Of a stretch of 10,033 nt of DNA, positions 1-6,007 are shown in pieces. This DNA is from Calditrichota bacterium (lineage in GTDB: Bacteria > Calditrichota > Calditrichia > RBG-13-44-9): positions 1 to 10,033 of the forward strand of contig JAJRXE010000262.1 in the NCBI GenBank assembly GCA_024276455.1, given 5' to 3'. The notes under the pieces are model-generated. The model was not told the origin of the DNA, did not search any database, and saw only the letters and a list, made by a program, of their open reading frames with translations. Within the stretch, counting starts at the first letter, position 1, and each line of letters starts with the position of its first letter. The translations under genes and the position numbers were made by a program.

Positions 1-869
1 ATAGTCGTACTATTAATTTTAGTGATATTTCCCCAACCCAATCGTTCCCTTTCATAAGCATTTATACAAAACCCACCAGCAAGAATACCATATAAAGTAT
101 GTCCATCACCACCAGAACCATATGGATGAAAATATCCTAATAACCAATGAGCAAATTCATGGACACAAAAATTGAAAGTTTTTCTTTTCCATTTATGTTG
201 AATGGTTACACCTGATCCATAAGGAAATGACATTTTTATTGCTCTTTGACCATTATCAACTGACAAATCAGGTCCATTACCAAGATTGGCAATTCCATTC
301 CAATTTTGAGACCAATAAGCTCTTCTCCAGATAAAAAATATCATATCAACAATTCCATCTGGTTGATTCACGTGGTTATAATTACTTATTCTTGTCCAAT
401 TATCATATTCAGAAAAATCAATAATTGGATCAACTTTATTTTGTAAAACATCTATAGTTGCCTGAGATCTTGAACTATAATAGTTAGATTAATGTGGTGT
501 TTGTACATAAATTGCATTTCCTATTATTTTTAATTGATCCAAAGACATTACTTTATAAAAATTTGTTAAATTATCATAATTTGAAGAATTCTGATTTATA
601 TTTTCGTCAATAAAATCATTCATAAAAGTAGGAGGTTGTCCGACTGGCCAATCCGCAACATTGTTAGAATCATCGCGAAAACTAACAAAAACTACTAGAG
701 CTTTTAAAATACCATTAGACGTTATATACTTTCCACCAACTTGAGTTAGATCATTTGACGGTTGACCAGTATTCTCAACTCCACATAAAAATGTACTGTT
801 AGTTTGACCAAATAAATAAATTATAGAAAAGATGTTTATAATAAAAATAAAGAAGAATTTCTTTAACAT
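1..869 (-). pseudogene. M6-like secreted zinc metalloprotease, interrupted by an in-frame stop and cut by the window edge
   Basis: The reading frame starts with ATG at 869, preceded by a good ribosome binding site (AAGGAG, about 7 bases away). Residues 1-21 are a signal peptide (MLKK followed by a Phe/Ile-rich core, likely cut before Gln22), so the product would be exported. Residues 54-66 (LKALVVFVSF then RDD) and 104-116 (FYKVMSLDQLKIIG) resemble the N-terminal part of M6 (immune inhibitor A-like) peptidases. Codon 127 is TAA (489-491), but the same frame stays open to position 1. It then encodes the zinc-site motif HEFAH (residues 237-241, bases 147-161), a further His248, and NAYERERLGW (270-279), which resembles the conserved segment after the active site in M6-like proteins. 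The stop therefore removes the whole catalytic domain. It is a nonsense pseudogene, or the TAA is a sequencing error. The C-terminus, where a sorting domain might lie, is outside the window. Codon use is far more AT-rich than in the genes to the right. Confidence 0.75.
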
Positions 870-1277
870 CTTAAATCTCCTTTTAATAACTAATTCATAA
901 ATTCTTTTATTTATTAATTATTTTATTATGAAATTAAATTCGGTGGGAATTAAATCATTATTTAACCAAACCACTGCTCCCAGACAAAGGTATGTATTTT
1001 TATTAAATTAAAATTTATTAAAGTAAGGATCAAATATATGATAGATAGATAGATAGATAGAAAAAGGTAATAAAATCAAATATAAATCGAACAAATTGAC
1101 TTTGACAATTTATGGGGAACATAATGAGATTATTAATAAAGATAATAATTTAAGCTTAAAATATCCCATTGAAAATTAAAATTAATTTAGGATTTTTTAT
1201 AATAATTATTCTACAAATATTTATCAAGAAAAAAATAATTTTAGATTGAATTTTTAAAATGTTTAAATGTATTTATT
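870..1277. other. AT-rich gene-free stretch upstream of the metalloprotease
   Basis: I find no convincing reading frame on either strand in these 408 bases. The stretch holds the upstream region of the leftward metalloprotease gene, a GATA tandem repeat (1040-1061) and a 12-base perfect palindrome TTTAAGCTTAAA (1149-1160) that could be chance in such AT-rich DNA. A promoter for the metalloprotease should lie just right of 880, but the composition makes any single -10 or -35 call unreliable. Confidence 0.6.
1040..1061. repeat. Tetranucleotide tandem repeat (GATA), about 5.5 copies
   Basis: Five full copies of GATA plus two bases form an uninterrupted microsatellite. It lies about 170 bases upstream of the metalloprotease start and in no reading frame I can support. 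Tracts of this size can change length by slipped-strand mispairing. Whether it influences a promoter here is not visible. Confidence 0.85.
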
Positions 1278-1451
1278 TTAAAAGTTCATTTTTGCGATTT
1301 TGCCGGCGTGGTACAAAGGAACATACTGTCGAACCCTATCCTTCATTTCCAATGGTTTTTCGGACAAAATGATGGCATATTGGGGATGATATTCAAGATT
1401 GAATTATTGCAAACTTTTTGCCTTTCTTTGTGCTGATTCGTAAATATTCAT
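1278..1451 (-). pseudogene. Small unrecognised ORF downstream of the FmdB-type gene, with an in-frame stop
   Basis: A frame of 58 codons opens with ATG at 1451, only 20 bases past the stop of the FmdB-type gene on the same strand. It encodes 15 residues (MNIYESAQRKAKSLQ), then a TAA codon at 1404-1406, then stays open for 41 more residues to a TAA at 1278-1280. The second part (FNLEYHPQYAIILSEKP, continuing to VRQYVPLYHAGKIAKMNF) has a balanced, protein-like composition with alternating charged and hydrophobic residues and is less AT-rich than the DNA to its left. I do not recognise a family. The close spacing suggests a former operon partner of the FmdB-type gene. It could be a decayed small gene, a remnant left by the insertion or deletion that created the AT-rich junction, or non-coding. 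A weak GGTGGA lies about 10 bases before the ATG. Confidence 0.35.
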
Positions 1452-1471
1452 GGTAAAAATTCCACCAGGGA

Positions 1472-1963
1472 TCATAAATCATACAGGGTTTCGTCCACCC
1501 GGGGACGGGGTTTGCGCCCTTTCGCCTTGCTTTTGTTTTCCAGAATGAACGGCTCTTCTTCCAGCAGATCGCCTAGCTCTTCTTCGATTTTCTCCGGATC
1601 CTCCCCTTTTTCCAGGCGGTGAAGGGCTTCTTCCATTCCGGGACCCAGCTTCAATCCGGTGGCTTCGGAAAGTTTTTTCATCAAACGGGCGGCCTGGCGG
1701 GGATCCTCCTCGTCCATCTGGCTGGCCTCTTTCTCCAACAAGGCCATGGCCTTCTCCATCTTGGCCTCGTCAATGGGGGGTAAATCGTCCTCATCGCCGG
1801 ATTCTTTTTTGCTACCGGAAACGAAAGAGAACAGGGAGACCCGTCTTTCCAGACGGGGATTATCGCACTTGGGGCAGGCCGGAACCTTTTCTGTATTTAC
1901 CGTGCGGGAAAAGAATTTGTAGATGGTGTTGCAGTCGCGGCAATAAAATTCGTAAATCGGCAT
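1472..1963 (-). CDS. FmdB-family zinc-ribbon protein with long acidic C-terminal extension
   Basis: This encodes 163 residues. The N-terminus, MPIYEFYCRDC, is the hallmark of the FmdB putative regulatory family. It carries a zinc ribbon with two CxxC pairs: Cys8/Cys11 and Cys30/Cys33. FmdB was named from formamidase gene clusters; most members are small putative regulators of unproven function. The core ends near residue 45 (RRVSLFSF). Residues 50-150 are a highly charged, Glu/Asp-rich, helix-prone extension, and the last stretch (KSKAKGRKPRPRV) is basic. Many family members are only about 60-110 residues, so the tail is notable. The start is well supported: AAGGAGG sits about 8 bases upstream of the ATG. 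The gene has its own candidate promoter and a palindrome around 1992-2027. A small broken ORF follows 20 bases downstream. The product is cytoplasmic, with no signal peptide or membrane segment. Confidence 0.88.
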   Translation of the reverse strand: MPIYEFYCRDCNTIYKFFSRTVNTEKVPACPKCDNPRLERRVSLFSFVSGSKKESGDEDDLPPIDEAKMEKAMALLEKEASQMDEEDPRQAARLMKKLSEATGLKLGPGMEEALHRLEKGEDPEKIEEELGDLLEEEPFILENKSKAKGRKPRPRVDETLYDL

Positions 1964-1992
1964 GAGTTCGCTCCTCCTTATCTCATTTCACA

Positions 1993-2027
1993 TTCTTAAT
2001 TTAAGAAAATGCACCACATAGATTCAA
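1993..2027 (-). promoter_or_regulatory. Candidate sigma70-like promoter with overlapping palindrome for the FmdB-type gene
   Basis: On the minus strand, TTGAAT (2022-2027) and TTAAAT (1999-2004) are separated by 17 bases. Each matches 4 of 6 consensus bases, and transcription would start near 1992, about 29 bases before the ATG. A perfect inverted repeat, TTCTTAA-T-TTAAGAA (1993-2007), lies across the -10 element, where a repressor could bind. The palindrome is AT-rich and could be chance. Confidence 0.42.
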
Positions 2028-2034
2028 CCGTCAA

Positions 2035-2059
2035 CGGATTTTATTATCGGTAAAATCCG
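2035..2059. repeat. Perfect hairpin at the left border of the repeat cluster
   Basis: CGGATTTTA (2035-2043) and TAAAATCCG (2051-2059) are perfect 9-base arms with a 7-base loop. The right arm lies inside GGTAAAATCCGGT (2049-2061), a 13-mer repeated exactly at 9963-9975 beside the other repeat cluster. There is no T run, so a terminator is unlikely. Confidence 0.6.
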
Positions 2060-2082
2060 GTAGATGCTGAAGTGTTGTGAAA

Positions 2083-2404
2083 AGGCCGTAAATGGCCTCG
2101 GGAACAGTATTGGTGTGCTCCCCCAGTCCCCGGCTTTGAAAGCCGGGGCGAACCCGTAGCTCGACTCTCCCGAGTCGGAGAAATTGCTTCTGGAGGTAGC
2201 CAACGCGATCCTGCCGCGCCGTGCCGCTGAGTTGGAAAAAGGCCGTAAACGGCCTGAAATGTTTCGTCACCATTCCCAAACCCCAGCTTGAAAGCTGGGG
2301 CTAACCCGTAGCCCAACTCTCCAGTGTCGTTGTTCGCCGACAGGCGAAACCGCACCCCGGTTTCGAAAGCCGGGGCCAACCATCTAGCGTCCCGGGCAGG
2401 ACGT
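2083..2404. repeat. Composite palindromic repeat cluster (REP/BIME-like)
   Basis: This gene-free stretch is built of hairpin modules. Module E (AGGCC-GT-AAA, then GGCCT): 2083-2098 and 2240-2255. Module D (arms like CCCCGGCTTT / AAAGCCGGGG): 2128-2148, 2281-2300 and 2355-2375; the first two copies are followed by AACCCGTAGC. Module B (CGACTC / GAGTCG): 2162-2177, with a degenerate copy at 2311-2330. Module C (TTCGCC / GGCGAA): 2333-2348. Module A (CGTCC / GGACG): 2388-2403. The series E-D-B occurs twice, about 155 bases apart, followed by C-D-A. The order B-C-D recurs at 9816-9880. The palindromes happen to leave open reading frames, but I do not regard these as genes. No transposase of the REP-associated type is in the window. 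Confidence 0.8.
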
Positions 2405-2597
2405 ATCGAGACAACCGTCTTTTGCCCAGGAAATTCCGTGAACGAGCTTTAAAATCCAGAACGATTTTTTTTAATGACGGCCGGAGAGGGGCAACTGGTC
2501 AAGAACCACTGACAAAAATTCCGGAGGAATTTTTTAACCACCCCCAGGGAGGAGCAATCAATAACGATTGCCTCCTTTGCGGTAAACTGCCAAAAAT
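2405..2597. other. Gene-free stretch with two further hairpins
   Basis: I see no supported gene here. AAAAATTCC (2514-2522) and GGAATTTTT (2526-2534) form a 9-pair hairpin with a 3-base loop; the A and T arms could act as a weak terminator in either direction. A second, bulged hairpin pairs GGAG (2548-2551) plus GCAATC (2554-2559) with GATTGC (2566-2571) plus CTCC (2572-2575). With the terminator at 2598-2627, three structures stack within about 115 bases. They could be 3' structures on the tricorn transcript or a small RNA, but nothing identifies one. Confidence 0.45.
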
Positions 2598-2627
2598 AAA
2601 ACGGCGGAATCTCTATTCCGCCGTTTT
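2598..2627. terminator. Strong bidirectional intrinsic terminator after the tricorn gene
   Basis: AAAACGGCGGAAT (2598-2610), a 4-base loop CTCT, and ATTCCGCCGTTTT (2615-2627) form a perfect 13-pair stem. T runs follow in both directions: T to 2630 on the plus strand, and TTTATTTTTG on the minus strand. It lies about 35 bases past the stop of the leftward tricorn gene, which it should terminate. Confidence 0.88.
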
Positions 2628-2662
2628 TTTCCTGATTAAATCACAGGAAGTTTGTCACTCCA

Positions 2663-5600
2663 TTACAATTCCTTCAGCAGCTCTTTGACCGCCACTTCCA
2701 GCTGGCGATCTTTGTGAGCTGCCGTATCGCCGGGCTGATCTTTTACAATAATGTCCGGCACCGCCCCGTGATTCTCCATGTTCATCATGGTGCCTTTTAC
2801 GTACCAGCCGCGGAAAGGCACCCGGAAGCTGGAGCCGTCAATCAGAGTAATGGCGCCTGTGCTAATCACCAGTCCGCCGGTGGGAACCCCAACCACCTTC
2901 CCCCGACCGAGGGTTTTAATAGCATGGGAGAAAATTTCTGCATTAGAAAACGACCATTCGTTGCACAGCACAATAATCGGTTTGGTCCAGGCGTACAATG
3001 GCCGGCGGGTTTGCGGGTAGCCCTTGCCGCCATCCCGGGGAATGGTGACGGCGTGGTCTTTGATCATCAGCATGTTGAGCAGGTAATCGGTGGTCCAGCC
3101 GCCACCGTTGTTGCGCACATCGATCACCAGCCCGTCCTTTCCGTGTGCCTCGGCGTAGAGTTCCATCTCGAAGCGCTCCAGACTGGTTTCACCCATGGCT
3201 CGAATGTGAATGTAGCCCAGCCGACCGCCGGACAATTTGTGCACCAGTTCCCGCTTTTCCTCCCGCCAGCGGTCGTACTCCAGGTCCAGAAAGCGGCTGT
3301 AGCTCACCGGACGCACCACTACCGTTCGCCGGTACTCCGTGCTATTCTTCTTTCCGGAGAGGAGCAATTCCACCGGCCGATTCACTTTGTTCTCCAGGTA
3401 AATGTAGAGATTTTTGTCCCGCCCCACCGGATTTCCATTCACCGCCAGCAGCACCTCGCCCACCCGGGCCGGTTCGGTAATCCGATCGCAGGGACCGTTG
3501 GGGATTACCTCGCTGATTTTCAATCCCTCACCCCGGTAAGCGGCGTCGTAGCGCAGACCCAGCATGCCGCTGGTTACCGCATTTGGATTGCGGGGAGAGG
3601 AAATTCCCAGGTGGGAGGCGTTTAACTCGCCCAACATCATGCGTACGATATCGTTAAAATCCCGCAGGGTGGTGGCGTTTTCCGCCGCGGTATGGTACTT
3701 CTCGTACACCGCCGGCCAATTTGCCCCGTGGAAATGGGGATCGTAGAAATTGTCATTCAGGGTACGCCAGGCTTCGTTGAACTTCTGGCGCTGCTCCGCC
3801 TGCCGCTCCACTTTGAGCTGCAAGGAGAAGGCCAGGGTTTTCTGCCCGCTGCCGTCCGGTTTCACCGCCGCCAATTTGCCACCCTTTTGCACGAAATAAA
3901 TTTTCTTGTTTTTCCGGTGCCACTGCAGTTGAGCAGGTCGAGCGTCGTTTTTGGTGAGCTGTTTGAGCTCCTTGCCGTTCCACTTCACCTTCCAGATATC
4001 CGTTTTCCCGGCGCTGTTGGAGGTAAACACCAGAAACTGCCCGTCCGGCGACCAGGCCAGCTGGTTTTCCGTTCCCGGCAGGGAGGTTACCCGGCGCAAC
4101 CGTTTGTAAAGTTTCTCCGGCTCGTCCACCACCACCCGCACGCTGTCGGTGGCCTGCTCCTTTTTCTTCTTACTGGCAAAAATTTCCTCCCACTCCTCCT
4201 CGGTGCGCTCGTCGTCCGCCTTGCGCAGGAAAACCATCCAGACGTCCCAATTGTTGCCCACCCGGCGGGACACAAAAGCTAATCTACGACCGTCCGCCGA
4301 CCAGCGGGGCGACACGTCGTTGTCAGGATGCTGGGAGATGTTGTACCGCTTCCCGGTTTCCAGATTGAGCAGGAAAACGTCCGCATTGAACTCGTCGTCT
4401 TCCACCGAATAGGCCATCCAGCGGCTGTCCGGCGACCAGGCGTAATCCGGAGTACTCCAGCCCTCCAGCACGGTGCGTTCCCGGTCGGACTTCAGGTCCC
4501 GGATCACCAGATTCCCCTTGCCGCGCACGAAAGCAAGCTTCTTGCCGTCCGGCGAAAAACGCGGTTTAAACTCCTCTTCTTTGGTGCCAACCAGTTTGGT
4601 CACTTTGAAACGGGTGGTGCGGCTGAGCATTTTCTGGCGAGGATCGCCACTGGTAACCAGGTAAATGTCCCGGCTCCCTTCCCGATCGGAAACAAACGCC
4701 AGGCTGTCGCTGTTGGGCGCCCAGGCAATATCGCCTTCCCGCCAGGGCGATTCGGTTACCTGGTTCACGAAGCGACCATTTTCGTTCATCACAACGACCT
4801 CCCCGCGCACCACAAAAGCCACCTGCTTGCCGTCCGGACTCACCGCCATTTCGCTGGCTTTCCCGGAATATTTTTCGTACACGTAGGGATTGCTCACATA
4901 ATCCACCGGAAGGCGGATCTCAATCTTCTCCGCCTGTCCGGAATCCACCTCGTAGCGGTACAAGTCGAACAGACGCTCAAAGACGATCACTGTGCCGTTG
5001 GCAGAAATTTCCGGATAACGCACCCCGTCCTCTTTAAAGAAAGTCAGTTGTTCCTTACCGGAACCGTCCAGGGCCATGCGGTAAAGGTTCATGGTGCCGT
5101 CCGCCTCGCTGGCAAAGTAAATGGTCTGCCCGTCCGGCGACCAGAGCGGGTACATGTCGTTCCCCTCGAAATCGGTCAATTGCTGGAAGGTTTTTTCCTT
5201 AAAATCGTACAGGAAGATGTCCGTATTGCTGCTGCCGCGGTACCCTTTCCGGAACACATCCGCGCGCCCTTTGACGAACACCAGATAGCGCCCATCGGGG
5301 GAAATCTTGCCCTGGTCAGCGTACTCGGGAATCACTTCCAGCGGGGTACCGCCGCTCACCGGTACCGCGTACATCAGCGGCAGGCGGTGGTAGTAGAAAT
5401 TGCGGCGGGAGGAGAACATGATTTCCTTGCCGTCTCGAATCCACTGGCTCACCCGGTCGGCATTGGAAAAATACGTGAGCCGCTCCACCATGCCGCCGTC
5501 CAGGGAAAGCAGGTACACATCGTCGTTCCCGTAACGGTCGGAGGAGAAGGCGATTCGCTTGCCGTCCGGGGACCATTTGGGCGAGTGGTCGTAGGCGGGA

Positions 5601-5788
5601 TTCCCGGTGAGGCGCCGGGCTTCCCCACCGTTCAGGGGCATGACCCAGATGTCCCCCTGAAAGGAAAACGCCACCTGCGAGCCGTCCGGCGAGGGAGCCG
5701 GGGTGCGGGGAAAAACCAGAGGTTCCGTCGCCAAACCGGTGGTGGCACATACCACTAAAATCACCAGAAGAGAAAATATTCTTTTCAT
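2663..5788 (-). CDS. Tricorn-family protease (S41 serine peptidase with two beta-propellers and PDZ), exported
   Basis: This encodes 1041 residues, the usual length for tricorn-type proteases, which cut peptides into short fragments. Residues 1-20 are a signal peptide ending GLA, so the enzyme acts outside the cytoplasm. Residues 24-295 and 305-655 are two beta-propellers made of PD40-type blades; SPDG or close variants occur at 33, 73, 163, 217, 317, 412, 452, 497 and 580. A charged linker with KKKK lies near 525-560. Residues 660-735 are the first core segment, about 742-830 a PDZ domain, and 850-1015 the S41 core (VIDVRNNGGG at 888-897). The catalytic residues can be placed: Ser725-His726 in NASHLG, nucleophile Ser948 in SFSNAE, and Glu1005 in MENHG, matching Ser745, His746, Ser965 and Glu1023 of Thermoplasma tricorn by motif. 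The enzyme should be active. GGAGG lies 6 bases before the ATG. The neighbouring GNAT gene is divergent, and no aminopeptidase partner factor is in the window. Confidence 0.95.
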   Translation of the reverse strand: MKRIFSLLVILVVCATTGLATEPLVFPRTPAPSPDGSQVAFSFQGDIWVMPLNGGEARRLTGNPAYDHSPKWSPDGKRIAFSSDRYGNDDVYLLSLDGGMVERLTYFSNADRVSQWIRDGKEIMFSSRRNFYYHRLPLMYAVPVSGGTPLEVIPEYADQGKISPDGRYLVFVKGRADVFRKGYRGSSNTDIFLYDFKEKTFQQLTDFEGNDMYPLWSPDGQTIYFASEADGTMNLYRMALDGSGKEQLTFFKEDGVRYPEISANGTVIVFERLFDLYRYEVDSGQAEKIEIRLPVDYVSNPYVYEKYSGKASEMAVSPDGKQVAFVVRGEVVVMNENGRFVNQVTESPWREGDIAWAPNSDSLAFVSDREGSRDIYLVTSGDPRQKMLSRTTRFKVTKLVGTKEEEFKPRFSPDGKKLAFVRGKGNLVIRDLKSDRERTVLEGWSTPDYAWSPDSRWMAYSVEDDEFNADVFLLNLETGKRYNISQHPDNDVSPRWSADGRRLAFVSRRVGNNWDVWMVFLRKADDERTEEEWEEIFASKKKKEQATDSVRVVVDEPEKLYKRLRRVTSLPGTENQLAWSPDGQFLVFTSNSAGKTDIWKVKWNGKELKQLTKNDARPAQLQWHRKNKKIYFVQKGGKLAAVKPDGSGQKTLAFSLQLKVERQAEQRQKFNEAWRTLNDNFYDPHFHGANWPAVYEKYHTAAENATTLRDFNDIVRMMLGELNASHLGISSPRNPNAVTSGMLGLRYDAAYRGEGLKISEVIPNGPCDRITEPARVGEVLLAVNGNPVGRDKNLYIYLENKVNRPVELLLSGKKNSTEYRRTVVVRPVSYSRFLDLEYDRWREEKRELVHKLSGGRLGYIHIRAMGETSLERFEMELYAEAHGKDGLVIDVRNNGGGWTTDYLLNMLMIKDHAVTIPRDGGKGYPQTRRPLYAWTKPIIVLCNEWSFSNAEIFSHAIKTLGRGKVVGVPTGGLVISTGAITLIDGSSFRVPFRGWYVKGTMMNMENHGAVPDIIVKDQPGDTAAHKDRQLEVAVKELLKEL

Positions 5789-5827
5789 GAAGGGCCTCCA
5801 TTATTTAACTTCATTGTATGTAAAATG

Positions 5828-5856
5828 AATATAACATATCGGGCGGAAAATGAAAA
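5828..5856 (-). promoter_or_regulatory. Candidate promoter for the tricorn gene
   Basis: On the minus strand, TTTTCA (5851-5856) and TATATT (5828-5833) are separated by 17 bases. Transcription would start near 5821, about 33 bases before the ATG, leaving room for the GGAGG site. The -10 is good and the -35 weak (4 of 6). The DNA here is AT-rich, so chance matches are likely. Confidence 0.35.
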
Positions 5857-5917
5857 ATAAAATACAGAAAACGGGTTTTCCTCTATCGTCTTCAGAAACC
5901 TTTGCAAAAATAAAATT

Positions 5918-5944
5918 ACCCACAAAGCCGCGAAGGCGCAAGGA
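5918..5944. repeat. Possible dispersed repeat of the ACCACAAAG / CGAAGGC type
   Basis: The segment ACCCACAAAGCC followed by GCGAAGGCGCAAGGA resembles a short A/G-rich dispersed repeat (roughly ACCACAAAG-nn-CACGAAGGCAC) that I recall between genes in many environmental bacteria. Only one copy is in the window, so the call rests on memory of the motif. It lies in the 219-base divergent spacer between tricorn and the GNAT gene. Confidence 0.3.
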
Positions 5945-6007
5945 TTTGTTTTTAAAATATTTAGTTATTCCTTTAAAATAAACCTAAACGACGAAATTGT
6001 CTGACAA

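Noticed and set aside
1..869. TAA read as an amino acid (genetic code change)
   Set aside because: Tricorn, GNAT and GH3 genes all end with TAA at the expected protein length, so TAA is a normal stop in this genome.
1096..1125. Plus-strand promoter-like pair TTGACT / CATAAT with 18-base spacing
   Set aside because: No plus-strand gene follows, and such matches are expected by chance in DNA this AT-rich.
2031..2379. Two overlapping minus-strand ORFs of 82 and 111 residues
   Set aside because: They are translations of the palindromic repeat cluster. Similar peptides (VRFRL followed by an N/K-N-D-T/S-G-E stretch) arise from the second cluster near 9800-9870, which reflects DNA repeats and not a protein family. 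No ribosome binding site was seen.
2083..2404. CRISPR array
   Set aside because: The repeats are different palindromic modules at irregular spacing, not one direct repeat with regular unique spacers, and no cas gene is present.
2422..2688. Plus-strand ORF of 88 residues
   Set aside because: It runs through the bidirectional terminator and into the end of the tricorn gene, with no protein-like character.
2714..3625. Plus-strand ORF of 303 residues opposite the PDZ and peptidase part of tricorn
   Set aside because: The opposite strand encodes a well-conserved S41 core with all catalytic residues. This frame has no recognisable domain or ribosome binding site.
5740..5755. Lipobox at Cys14 of tricorn
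   Set aside because: The residue before Cys is Val (LVVC), not Gly, Ala or Ser, and a normal cleavage site (GLA before Thr21) follows, so an ordinary signal peptide is preferred.
4328..5758. Plus-strand ORF of 476 residues opposite tricorn
   Set aside because: It is an antisense shadow: its repeated LAVR/AVRRP pieces are the reverse reading of the SPDG turns. High GC content suppresses stops in this frame.
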